Positions 1 through 6,080 are shown, numbered from the stretch's first letter. The stretch: DNA of 6,300 nt from JBEIFW01 sp044370695 (GCA_044370695.1 JBILVB010000200.1:1-6300), one strand, 5' to 3'. The notes: generated by a model not told the origin, from the letters alone. Made by a program: numbers and translations.

Positions 1-1009
1 ACCACAGCGTGTCGATCTCGGCGCGCACCCCCTCTTCGGTGGCGATGCGTGTCACCAGCTCGCCGAGGCCCTCGACGAGCCGGTCGAGCACGGCGCGCTC
101 GAGATGCCGCATGTCGACACTGAACTCGGTGCGGCCGTTGACCGCGGTCGGCACACCGGGGTGCACCCGCCACACCCCGACGGTGGTGAACGCGTCGTTC
201 GCGAGCCCGAGGTCACGCACGGCGACGGCCATCCGGGCCGCCGCCACGGTCGGATCGCGCCGCAGGGGGATCGGGGTGGCCCCGGCATGACACGCCTGGC
301 CCTGCAGGCGCACCAGACGCCGCTCCACCCCCAGGATCCCGTGCAGGGCGGCGAGCCGGAGCCCGGCAGCTTCGAGCAGCGGCCCCTGCTCGATGTGCAA
401 TTCGGCCGAAGCCACGAGCGAGCTACGGATGTCGGACGCGCTCAGCACGGTGTCGAGCTCGACGCCGTGGGCGGCGACGACGTCGGCGAGCAGATTGCCG
501 TCGTTGTCCCGCAACGAGCGCACCTTGTCGATCTCGAGCGTGCCGGACACGGCCGCGGAACCGAACAACGAGCGACCGAACCGGGCACCCTCCTCGTCGG
601 CCCAGTCGACGACGCTCACCGACACCGGCAGCGGTACCCCGTCGCGATGCAGGGCCCGGAGCACCTCGGCGCCGGCCAGCACACCGAGCGCGCCGTCGAG
701 CCACCCGCCATTGGGCACCGAGTCGAGGTGGCTGCCGAGCACGATCCGTTCGGGTCGCGCTCCCCGCAACGTGACCCAGAGGTTGCCGGCGGCGTCACGG
801 GTGGTGTCGACCGGGATCCCGTCGAACGTCGACACGAACCATTCCCGGGCTCGCACCCACGGCTCGGTCCAGGCCAGTCGGGCCGACCCGAGCGGTGGCG
901 CACCGGTGGGCACACCACCGAGCGTCTGGGCGATCCCGTCGACGGGACGAGAGGTGAGCTCGCGCAGTTCCTTCAGGTCGGCGACGACACGGGCGGCATC
1001 GGCAGGCAT
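1..1009 (-). CDS. M20-family Zn-dependent amidohydrolase (N-carbamoyl-L-amino-acid hydrolase / allantoate amidohydrolase type), 3' end off the window
   Basis: Reading the minus strand from the ATG at 1009-1007 gives 336 open codons running off the left edge. The family usually has about 410 residues, so roughly the last 75 are missing. Visible motifs: GSHLDS with metal ligand His94 and Asp96; GWLDGALGV with the bridging Asp105; DWADEEGARF with the base/ligand pair Glu139-Glu140; ELHIEQGP with a further ligand His; then the dimerisation-domain signature GQACHAGATP and NGRTEFSVDMRH. The last ligand His should lie beyond the edge. Such enzymes hydrolyse N-carbamoyl amino acids, ureidopropionate or allantoate, usually in the cytoplasm as metal-dependent dimers; the substrate cannot be told here. 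The start follows the stop of the sulfatase-like gene by 24 bp in the same frame. There is no well-spaced Shine-Dalgarno (GGGAAG sits only 1 nt from ATG), and a TAGCGT box lies 8 nt upstream. Family assignment is secure; substrate is unknown. Confidence 0.93.
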   Translation of the reverse strand, partial: MPADAARVVADLKELRELTSRPVDGIAQTLGGVPTGAPPLGSARLAWTEPWVRAREWFVSTFDGIPVDTTRDAAGNLWVTLRGARPERIVLGSHLDSVPNGGWLDGALGVLAGAEVLRALHRDGVPLPVSVSVVDWADEEGARFGRSLFGSAAVSGTLEIDKVRSLRDNDGNLLADVVAAHGVELDTVLSASDIRSSLVASAELHIEQGPLLEAAGLRLAALHGILGVERRLVRLQGQACHAGATPIPLRRDPTVAAARMAVAVRDLGLANDAFTTVGVWRVHPGVPTAVNGRTEFSVDMRHLERAVLDRLVEGLGELVTRIATEEGVRAEIDTLW

Positions 1010-1017
1010 GCTTCCCG

Positions 1018-1023
1018 ACGCTA
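1018..1023 (-). promoter_or_regulatory. candidate -10 box (TAGCGT) before the amidohydrolase
   Basis: On the minus strand TAGCGT lies in the short gap after the sulfatase-like stop codon, 8 nt before the amidohydrolase ATG. A TANNNT box 6-8 nt before the start is the arrangement typical of leaderless actinobacterial transcripts. No clear -35 element is seen. The gene may therefore be transcribed from its own promoter as well as, or instead of, by read-through. This rests on motif and spacing only. Confidence 0.3.
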
Positions 1024-1033
1024 CCGGCGCCCC

Positions 1034-2404
1034 TCAGCGCCCGACCGCTCCGATCAACCCGTCGGGGGTCAGCAACGCACCGCTGAGCGTGCGATCCCGA
1101 TGGGTGGCGCGCCACACAAGCATCGCCTGCGCGTCGGCGAGGACGGCGTCGAGGTCGTCGACCGCGCTGCACCAGCTCGGATCGCGGGCCAGGTCGTAGG
1201 CCAGCCAGGCGCCGTTGCCGAATTGCACGTACGCCCGTTCACGGCTGCGCCGCACGGCGAGGTGCTGGCGCTCCGCAGCGCGGTCCCACGGAGGTGGGAT
1301 CGCCGACCCGGTCGCACCGTCGGTGCCGGCCGGCCGATCACGGAAGTCCCATTCCCAGTGGGCCGCGTCCCGCCAGTCGGCCGGGGGCGAACCGTCGAGG
1401 AACGGGGTGAGGGGCCGCCCGTCGCACTGCACCGGCACGGGGAGGCCGAGCAGGTCGCACACCGTCGGCAGCACGTCGACGGCCTCGGTGAACGCGTCCA
1501 CGACCGTGCCGGCGCCGAGACGCCCAGGGGCCCGAACGAGGCAGGCGATGTGATAGCTCGATTCGAACCAACCGGCTTTCTGCACCAGACCCTGGTCGCC
1601 GAGCTGGTCGTCGACCTCCGACACCATGCCGAAGTAGTGGGCCCGCAACGACCGCATCGCCGCCGGATCGGTCGGGGCAGCCAAGCTGCGACGGGTGCGC
1701 AGCGCATCGAGCAAGCCCGTGCGGTGATCGGGCACCGGGAGCGGATCACCGCAGGACTCGGGGTCGTAGCGATGCGCCCAGTGACCGGCGGCGGCGTACG
1801 GGGGATGCGGTCGCAGGTACGAGACGTGGGCGAACCAGGGTCCCTCCTGGTTGCCGAGCCATGTGAGCACCGCGTCGGTGAGGAACGCGTACTGCGACAG
1901 CGAAGCCGGACGCTCGGGTTCGGTCGCCAGCGCATGGTCGGCGTCGGCGACGTCGTGGCCGAGGTCGCGCAGGTGCGCGACCCAGGCTTCGGCTGGTCCG
2001 GGCAGATGCAGTCCGACCTCGAAGCCGGGTAGCACCCCTTCGTAGGTACGCAGCCAGGGATCATCGGCGGCCACGGTGCGGGGATCGACCCCCTGGTCGG
2101 TGTAGCCGAACAGCGTCGGCACGTAGCCGGCTCGGCGAGCCGCCCGCGCGAGGTTGTCGAAGCGGTGGTCGAGCGGGGTGCCGTTGGCGACCACCCGATG
2201 GTTCATCTGGTACTGCCCGGTGTACAGCGACGCCCGGCCCGGAGCGCACGGTGCCGCCTGGGCATAGTGACGGGCGAAGCGGACCCCGCCGGCTGCGATG
2301 GCGTCGAGCGTTGGGGTGCGCACGACCGGATGGCCGGCGCACGACAACGCATCCCCTCGCAGTTGATCAAGCGTGATGAACAAGACGTTGCACGACAACG
2401 ACAT
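1034..2404 (-). CDS. sulfatase-like / phosphonate-monoester-hydrolase-like protein with apparent loss of the Asp-His metal motif
   Basis: This is a 456-residue protein of the alkaline phosphatase superfamily with no signal peptide, so probably cytoplasmic. The start at 2404 (MSLSCNVLF) puts the first beta strand and metal motif Asp13-Gln14 (LDQLRGD) at the usual place. GAGG lies 12 nt upstream, a weak and rather distant ribosome site. Further motifs: CAPGR, the CxPxR formylglycine site, at Cys53-Arg57; Asn74 in NHRVVANG; GYTD at 100-103; His200 in RPHPPY; Lys276 in QKAGWF; and the C-terminal QFGNGAWLAYDL. The Asp-Gln pair and these spacings resemble the phosphonate monoester hydrolase / cytosolic arylsulfatase subgroup, which cleaves sulfate or phosphonate esters using formylglycine and one metal. 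The usual stretch holding SDHGE, expected between VDDQLG (264-269) and GDQGLVQK (269-276), is absent, about 28 residues by family comparison. Activity is therefore doubtful. No formylglycine-generating enzyme is in the window. It reads towards the M20 gene and is divergent from the dioxygenase. Confidence 0.9.
   Translation of the reverse strand: MSLSCNVLFITLDQLRGDALSCAGHPVVRTPTLDAIAAGGVRFARHYAQAAPCAPGRASLYTGQYQMNHRVVANGTPLDHRFDNLARAARRAGYVPTLFGYTDQGVDPRTVAADDPWLRTYEGVLPGFEVGLHLPGPAEAWVAHLRDLGHDVADADHALATEPERPASLSQYAFLTDAVLTWLGNQEGPWFAHVSYLRPHPPYAAAGHWAHRYDPESCGDPLPVPDHRTGLLDALRTRRSLAAPTDPAAMRSLRAHYFGMVSEVDDQLGDQGLVQKAGWFESSYHIACLVRAPGRLGAGTVVDAFTEAVDVLPTVCDLLGLPVPVQCDGRPLTPFLDGSPPADWRDAAHWEWDFRDRPAGTDGATGSAIPPPWDRAAERQHLAVRRSRERAYVQFGNGAWLAYDLARDPSWCSAVDDLDAVLADAQAMLVWRATHRDRTLSGALLTPDGLIGAVGR
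1592..1610 (-). other. probable in-frame deletion joint in the sulfatase-like gene
   Basis: On the minus strand CGACCAG occurs twice, 12 nt apart (1610-1604 and 1598-1592), around CTCGG. The encoded residues (D-D-Q-L-G-D-Q-G) join the end of one family motif, VDDxLG, directly to the end of a later one, QLGDHG. The two motifs share Gln-Leu-Gly, so a slip or recombination between similar coding stretches would give this joint without shifting frame. That the segment is missing is seen by comparison with the remembered family pattern; the mechanism is inferred. Confidence 0.55.
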
Positions 2405-2520
2405 CGTGGTGAACCGCCTCAGGCTCGGTGGCTCGGATCCTGTCATCGGGAACGCCGGTGCGTCGATCGGTAACCTGCGGTCCGAGGCCCGAGGGGGGCC
2501 GACCCGAAGGGGAGTGTTCG
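2405..2520. promoter_or_regulatory. divergent intergenic region between sulfatase-like gene and PhyH dioxygenase
   Basis: This 116-bp gap must hold the promoters for both outward-reading genes. For the dioxygenase, TAACCT at 2471-2476 is a plausible -10 box about 44 nt before the ATG, with no convincing -35. No good -10 was found for the sulfatase-like gene. The region has a direct repeat GGCTCGG (2422-2428 and 2430-2436, 8-nt period) and an imperfect dyad: the arm at 2417-2428 is close to the reverse complement of 2482-2494, with one mismatch and one indel. Either could bind a regulator, but no known operator is recognised. Confidence 0.5.
2507..2514 (+). promoter_or_regulatory. ribosome binding site of the PhyH dioxygenase
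   Basis: AAGGGGAG ends 6 nt before the ATG at 2521. This fixes the start there rather than at the in-frame ATG at 2428, which would add 31 residues of non-conserved, intergenic-looking sequence. Confidence 0.75.
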
Positions 2521-3390
2521 ATGGCCATGGAAGAGCTCGACTGGCGCAGCCGGTGCACACCGGAACTCGCCGAGCAGTACCGCCGGGACGGGGTCGTGTT
2601 CCTCGAACAGGCCATCCACCCGTTGTGGCTGCAGCTCATCGAGATGGGGATCTCCCGCATCCTCACGAACTCGAGCCGCAAGCAGGTGTTCTTCCCCGAG
2701 GACGAGGGACGCTTCATCGACACCGTCCGCAACTGGGATCTCACCCCCGAGTTCCAGCGGCTGCTGTTCGACTCACCGATCGCCGACATGCTCGGCGCGA
2801 TCATCGACTCGCCCCGGGTGTGGCTGTTGTTCGACCACGTCTTCGTGAAGGACGGCGGCAACTGCAAGCGGACCCCATGGCACCAGGACCTGACGTACTG
2901 GCCGGTTGCGGGCACCCAGCTCGCATCGATGTGGATCACGATCGACCCGATCCCCAAGCACGAGTGCCTCGAGTACATCGCCGGTTCGCACCGCCAGACG
3001 CTGTACGACGGCTTCGACCCGCCCCGCGCCGGTGAGGACCCCACGCTGCCGTTCTACGGCGAGGGTTTCCCTCGCCTGCCCGACATCGAGGCGGACCGCA
3101 GTGCCTGGGACATCCGCTCGTGGGACATCACGCCGGGCGACGTGGTGGTGTTCCACCCCGGGGTGCTGCACGGCGGCGGCCAGACGAGCGACGGGCGGCG
3201 CCGCCGAACGCTGTCGGTGCGCGTGTTCGGCGAGGACGTCGTGTTCGCCGAGCGGCCGCGGACCCGGCCGACCGCCCCGCGCACGCCCGGCCTCGAGCTG
3301 CTGCTCAAACCGGGGGACCCGCTGCGTCACCCGTACTACCCACGCCTGCGGCCGCTGCCGGCCAACCAGCGTCCCGAGTACTACGAGTAA
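2521..3390 (+). CDS. phytanoyl-CoA dioxygenase (PhyH) family Fe(II)/2-oxoglutarate oxygenase
   Basis: The protein has 289 residues, normal for bacterial PhyH-family oxygenases. These cytoplasmic double-stranded beta-helix enzymes couple 2-oxoglutarate decarboxylation to hydroxylation of a small molecule. The iron triad is visible: His121 and Asp123 in PWHQDLTYWP, and the distal His217 in HPGVLHGGG. The 2-oxoglutarate-binding arginine is expected in RRRRTLSVR (226-234). YIAGSHR at about 144-150 is the usual loop after the core strand. The start is set by AAGGGGAG 6 nt upstream. The C-terminal tail (PGDPLRHPYYPRLRP) resembles other actinobacterial and proteobacterial members without a known substrate. 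It is divergent from the sulfatase-like gene and ends 5 bp before the end of a convergent hydrolase gene. Phytanoyl-CoA itself is unlikely to be the substrate, since the family acts on many compounds. Family is certain; reaction unknown. Confidence 0.94.
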   Translation: MAMEELDWRSRCTPELAEQYRRDGVVFLEQAIHPLWLQLIEMGISRILTNSSRKQVFFPEDEGRFIDTVRNWDLTPEFQRLLFDSPIADMLGAIIDSPRVWLLFDHVFVKDGGNCKRTPWHQDLTYWPVAGTQLASMWITIDPIPKHECLEYIAGSHRQTLYDGFDPPRAGEDPTLPFYGEGFPRLPDIEADRSAWDIRSWDITPGDVVVFHPGVLHGGGQTSDGRRRRTLSVRVFGEDVVFAERPRTRPTAPRTPGLELLLKPGDPLRHPYYPRLRPLPANQRPEYYE

Positions 3391-3395
3391 CGGAT

Positions 3396-4220
3396 CTACG
3401 ACGCCGCCAGCCCGGCGTGCTCGGCGACGAGCGCGACCCACCGGTCCCAGTACTCCGGCGGGTAGTCGTGGCCCATCCCCTCGAGCAGGACGAAGCGCGC
3501 GCCGGGCACCAGCTCGGCGGTGCGCCGTCCGCCCGAGGGATCGATGAGGGTGTCCCGGTCGCCATGCAGGACGAGCATCGGCACACGGACGTGCCGCAGG
3601 GCGTCGGCCCGCGAACCCGACCGGCCGACGGCGGCGGCCTGGCGGCCACGGCCCGCCGGGTCGAACGACCGTCGGTACGCTGCGACTGCCGAGGCCCGGA
3701 TGGCCTCGGGATCGAAGCACGCCGGCGCACCCCAGCAGCGGGCACCGTCGAGCTGGCGCTGCACGAAGCTCTCCTCGTCGGTCGCCGGCGCCCCGAAGAG
3801 CAGTGCGAACGCCTCGGGGCTCGCCTGGCCGTAGTCGGGCTCACCGGTCGTCGACATCACCGAGGTGGCGGTCAGCAGCCGGTCGGGGTGCTCGATGGCC
3901 AGGGTCTGCACGATCATCCCGCCCATCGACAGCCCGCACACGTGGGCCCGGGCGACGCCGAGGTGGTCCAGGACGGCGATCACGTCGCCGGCCATGTCCG
4001 ACAGCGTGTACTCGGCGTCGGGCAGGTGGCTCGAGAGCCCGACATCGCGGTTGTCCATGCGCACGACGAAGAACCCGGCGGCGACGAACTTCTCGCACCA
4101 CGCCTCGGAGTAGTTGATGCACTGGCTTCCGAGGCCGTTGATGAGCACGAGCGGCGAAGCCGACGGTGCGCCGAACGTCTCGTGGTAGATCTCGACTTCG
4201 GCGTGGCGCGCGATCGGCAT
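3396..4220 (-). CDS. alpha/beta fold hydrolase (RdmC / methylesterase-like)
   Basis: A 274-residue alpha/beta hydrolase starting at the ATG at 4220 (MPIARHAEVEIYHETFG), which is the natural N-terminus for the family; longer in-frame starts run antisense into the neighbouring gene. The catalytic triad is readable: Ser98 in GLSMGG, Asp223 in HGDRDTLI and His251 in GMGHDYP. The oxyanion-hole segment is INGLGSQ (27-33), and MDNRDVGLSS (55-64) is the family strand-turn motif. The family includes esterases such as the aclacinomycin methylesterase RdmC and many uncharacterised carboxyl-ester hydrolases. There is no signal peptide or membrane segment, so it should be cytoplasmic. No Shine-Dalgarno is seen, but TACAAC lies exactly 6 nt before the ATG, which suggests a leaderless message. 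It diverges from another hydrolase (67 bp apart) and converges with the dioxygenase (5 bp apart). Substrate unknown. Confidence 0.92.
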   Translation of the reverse strand: MPIARHAEVEIYHETFGAPSASPLVLINGLGSQCINYSEAWCEKFVAAGFFVVRMDNRDVGLSSHLPDAEYTLSDMAGDVIAVLDHLGVARAHVCGLSMGGMIVQTLAIEHPDRLLTATSVMSTTGEPDYGQASPEAFALLFGAPATDEESFVQRQLDGARCWGAPACFDPEAIRASAVAAYRRSFDPAGRGRQAAAVGRSGSRADALRHVRVPMLVLHGDRDTLIDPSGGRRTAELVPGARFVLLEGMGHDYPPEYWDRWVALVAEHAGLAAS

Positions 4221-4226
4221 GCCGGA

Positions 4227-4232
4227 GTTGTA
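4227..4232 (-). promoter_or_regulatory. candidate leaderless -10 box (TACAAC) of the minus-strand hydrolase
   Basis: TACAAC on the minus strand is followed by exactly 6 nt and then the ATG at 4220. It matches TATAAT at four of six positions. There is no ribosome site in between, so transcription would begin at or next to the start codon. Confidence 0.35.
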
Positions 4233-4257
4233 GCAGCCCGGCCGGGCCAGGCGGCGG

Positions 4258-4263
4258 TAGCGT
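4258..4263 (+). promoter_or_regulatory. candidate -10 box (TAGCGT) of the plus-strand hydrolase
   Basis: TAGCGT lies 24 nt before the ATG at 4288, leaving room for a short leader with the ribosome site GAAGGGGG. It is the same hexamer seen before the M20 gene. No clear -35 is seen. It sits inside the 67-bp divergent gap, so the two promoters would be nearly back to back. Confidence 0.3.
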
Positions 4264-4274
4264 CCGGCGCCGTC

Positions 4275-4282
4275 GAAGGGGG
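4275..4282 (+). promoter_or_regulatory. ribosome binding site of the plus-strand hydrolase
   Basis: GAAGGGGG ends 5 nt before the ATG at 4288 and supports that start (MATFVLVHGAW), which also matches the family N-terminus. Confidence 0.7.
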
Positions 4283-4287
4283 CAACG

Positions 4288-4992
4288 ATGGCCACGTTCG
4301 TGTTGGTGCACGGCGCATGGAGCGGCGCGCACGGGTTCCGGCTGGTGCGGCGCCGGCTGGCGGCTGCCGGCCACGAGGTGTTCACGCCGTCGCTGACCGG
4401 CCTGGGGGAGCGCTCGCATCTCGTGAGCCCCGAGGTCGGCCTGGGGACCCACGTGCGCGACCTGGTCAACCACTTCTGGTACGAGGACCTGCACGACGTC
4501 GTGCTCCTCGGGTTCTCTTACGGGGGCATGGTGATCAGCGGTGCACTGGCCCATGTCGCCGACCGGGTGCGCCACCTCGTCTACCTCGACGCCATCGTGC
4601 CCGGTGACGGTGATTCGGTCAGCTCGCTGCTGGGATGGCCGATCACCGACGGTTTCGGACCGCAGGCGTCGTGGCTGGTGACGTCGGTACCGCGCACCTT
4701 CGACGATCCCGACGAGGGCGCGTTCATGGTGCCCCGCCGGGACCCGCACCCGGCCCGGTGCTTCGTCGAGCCGGTTCGTCTCGCCCGCCCGCTCGAGTCC
4801 TACCCCTTCGCTCGGACCTACATCCGGGCCACCGCCGACGCGCCAGACGCCCCGGGGCGGGAGGCGTTCGAGCGCTTCGCCCGGCACGCCCAGGAGTCCC
4901 CGGCGTGGACCTACCGGGGGATCGCGACCAACCACATGATCGCGTCCAACCGCCCCGACGAGCTGACCTCGGTGTTGCTGGAGTTGGCGTGA
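4288..4992 (+). CDS. alpha/beta fold hydrolase (plant methylesterase/SABP2-like family)
   Basis: A compact 234-residue alpha/beta hydrolase. The N-terminus FVLVHGAWSG (4-13) is the family's oxyanion strand, LTGLGERSHL (36-45) its second signature, and GFSYGGMV (75-82) carries nucleophile Ser77. The catalytic His is His216 in ATNHMIASNRPDEL. The acid is probably Asp184 in ATADAPD, by position relative to the plant esterases. This subfamily, often annotated just as alpha/beta hydrolase, resembles plant salicylate methylesterases and hydroxynitrile lyases and usually cleaves small esters. There is no signal peptide. GAAGGGGG 5 nt upstream sets the start. The YhbW-like gene follows 20 bp after its stop, so co-transcription is possible, though that gene may also have its own promoter. 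It is not closely related to the divergent hydrolase at 3396-4220, so this is not a recent duplication. Substrate unknown. Confidence 0.92.
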   Translation: MATFVLVHGAWSGAHGFRLVRRRLAAAGHEVFTPSLTGLGERSHLVSPEVGLGTHVRDLVNHFWYEDLHDVVLLGFSYGGMVISGALAHVADRVRHLVYLDAIVPGDGDSVSSLLGWPITDGFGPQASWLVTSVPRTFDDPDEGAFMVPRRDPHPARCFVEPVRLARPLESYPFARTYIRATADAPDAPGREAFERFARHAQESPAWTYRGIATNHMIASNRPDELTSVLLELA

Positions 4993-5000
4993 GGTCCCCG

Positions 5001-5006
5001 TACGCT
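5001..5006 (+). promoter_or_regulatory. candidate leaderless -10 box (TACGCT) of the YhbW-like gene
   Basis: TACGCT fits TANNNT and is followed by exactly 6 nt and then the ATG at 5013. The 20-bp gap after the upstream stop has no ribosome site close to the start: the only GAGG is about 18 nt away and overlaps the stop codon. The layout therefore favours a leaderless transcript with its own promoter. No convincing -35 at normal spacing was found. Confidence 0.4.
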
Positions 5007-5012
5007 GCGGGC

Positions 5013-6029
5013 ATGGTGCCGTTGTCCGTGCTCGACCTGTGCCCGGTCGCCGAGGGGTCCACCCCCCGCGACGCGCTCGACAACAGCCTGGCGCTCGCCC
5101 GCCACGCCGAAGCGCTCGGCTACCGACGGTTCTGGGTGGCCGAACACCACAACATGGAGGGGATCGCATCCGCGGCGACGGCCGTGGTGATCGCCCATCT
5201 CGCGGCCGGCACCTCGACGATCCGGGTCGGCTCGGGCGGGATCATGCTGCCCAACCATTCCCCGCTGGTCATCGCCGAACAATTCGGCACGCTGGCCTGG
5301 CTGCATCCGGGTCGCATCGATCTCGGGCTCGGTCGGGCGCCGGGCACCGACCTGCCGACGGTGAGCGCGATGCGCCGGCGCCCCGAGGCGAGCGACCGGT
5401 TTCCGCAGGACGTCCAGGAGTTACAGGCGCTGCTCGGCCCGGCCCGACCGGGCCAGGTGGTGCGCGCCGAGCCGGGGACCGGTACCGAGGTGCCGTTGTG
5501 GATCCTGGGTTCCAGCCTGTTCGGGGCGCAGCTCGCCGCCATCCTGGGACTCCCGTTCGCGTTCGCGTCCCACTTCGCACCCACGCAGTTGTTCCAGGCG
5601 TTGGCGATCTACCGGGAGCGGTTCGAGCCGTCGCCGACGCTGGCGGCGCCGTACGCGATGGTCGCGCTCAACGGGGTCGCCGCCGACACCGACGCCGAGG
5701 CCCGTCGGCTGTTCACCACGGTGCAGCAGGCCTTCACCAACATCCGCCGGGGCAAGCGGGGCAAGCAGCTCCCACCGATCGACGACATCGAGACGTACTG
5801 GTCGCCGCTCGAGAAGGCCCAGGCCGAGCACATGTTGGGCTTCGCCGTCGTCGGCGGGCCCGAGACGGTGCGCGAGGGGCTGGCCCGGGCGCAGGCCGCG
5901 ACGCAGGCCGATGAGATCATGATCACCTCGTCGATCTTCGACCCGGCCGCGCGCCGCTACTCGTACTCGGTGATCGCCGAGGTGGCCGGGTTGACGGGCG
6001 CCGAACTCGCCGGAGCGGCGACGGTCTGA
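5013..6029 (+). CDS. yhbW: LLM class flavin-dependent oxidoreductase, YhbW-like (MsnO8 family)
   Basis: The protein has 338 residues and closely follows the remembered E. coli YhbW (about 335) throughout: SVLDLCPVAEG at 5-15, RFWVAEHHNMEGIASA at 39-54, VGSGGIMLPNHSPLVIAEQFG at 72-92, GRIDLGLGRAPGTD at 100-113, WILGSS from 163, then FAFASHFAP, and DEIMITSSIFD near the C-terminus. It is a luciferase-like TIM-barrel protein expected to bind FMN, or FMNH2 supplied by a separate reductase, in the cytoplasm. YhbW's physiological substrate is not established, and the family name (MsnO8) says nothing firm about it. The start at 5013 aligns with the family N-terminus to within a few residues. The gene lies 20 bp after the hydrolase on the same strand and converges with another LLM-type gene. 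The symbol denotes homology rather than proven function. Confidence 0.95.
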   Translation: MVPLSVLDLCPVAEGSTPRDALDNSLALARHAEALGYRRFWVAEHHNMEGIASAATAVVIAHLAAGTSTIRVGSGGIMLPNHSPLVIAEQFGTLAWLHPGRIDLGLGRAPGTDLPTVSAMRRRPEASDRFPQDVQELQALLGPARPGQVVRAEPGTGTEVPLWILGSSLFGAQLAAILGLPFAFASHFAPTQLFQALAIYRERFEPSPTLAAPYAMVALNGVAADTDAEARRLFTTVQQAFTNIRRGKRGKQLPPIDDIETYWSPLEKAQAEHMLGFAVVGGPETVREGLARAQAATQADEIMITSSIFDPAARRYSYSVIAEVAGLTGAELAGAATV

Positions 6030-6051
6030 GCGCGCCGACGAGCGGCTGCGC

Positions 6052-6070
6052 CCGGACCGGCACCGTCCGG
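6052..6070. terminator. weak hairpin between convergent LLM-type genes
   Basis: CCGGAC (6052-6057) and GTCCGG (6065-6070) form a 6-bp all-paired stem with a 7-nt loop in the 51-bp gap between two convergent genes. A perfect 10-bp palindrome, CCGGCGCCGG (6067-6076), overlaps it and could compete. There is no T tract on either strand, so this is at best a U-poor bidirectional terminator of the high-GC kind. Confidence 0.25.
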
Positions 6071-6080
6071 CGCCGGCGGC

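Noticed and set aside
1009..1034. Fusion of the sulfatase-like protein and the amidohydrolase by stop-codon read-through, since both are in the same frame
   Set aside because: The amidohydrolase has its own ATG and a normal family N-terminus, and a shared frame has a one-in-three chance. Nothing supports read-through.
104..2032. A 642-codon open frame on the plus strand opposite the M20 and sulfatase-like genes
   Set aside because: It is an antisense shadow produced by high GC: composition rich in Arg, Gly, Pro and His, no recognisable domain, and it spans two well-supported minus-strand genes.
2405..2560. Longer start for the sulfatase-like gene (52 extra residues)
   Set aside because: The extension crosses the divergent promoter region into the dioxygenase coding start and has no family similarity. 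The conserved N-terminal strand begins right after the ATG at 2404.
4221..4469. Longer start for the minus-strand hydrolase (83 extra residues)
   Set aside because: The extra part is antisense to the hydrolase at 4288, and the family N-terminus matches the start at 4220.
3120..4607. A 495-codon plus-strand open frame
   Set aside because: It overlaps the end of the dioxygenase out of frame, all of the minus-strand hydrolase and part of the next gene. It shows no domain and has low-complexity Arg/Ala/Gly-rich composition.
3841..5169. A 442-codon minus-strand open frame
   Set aside because: It lies antisense to the plus-strand hydrolase and the start of yhbW and out of frame with the minus-strand hydrolase, with no domain signature.
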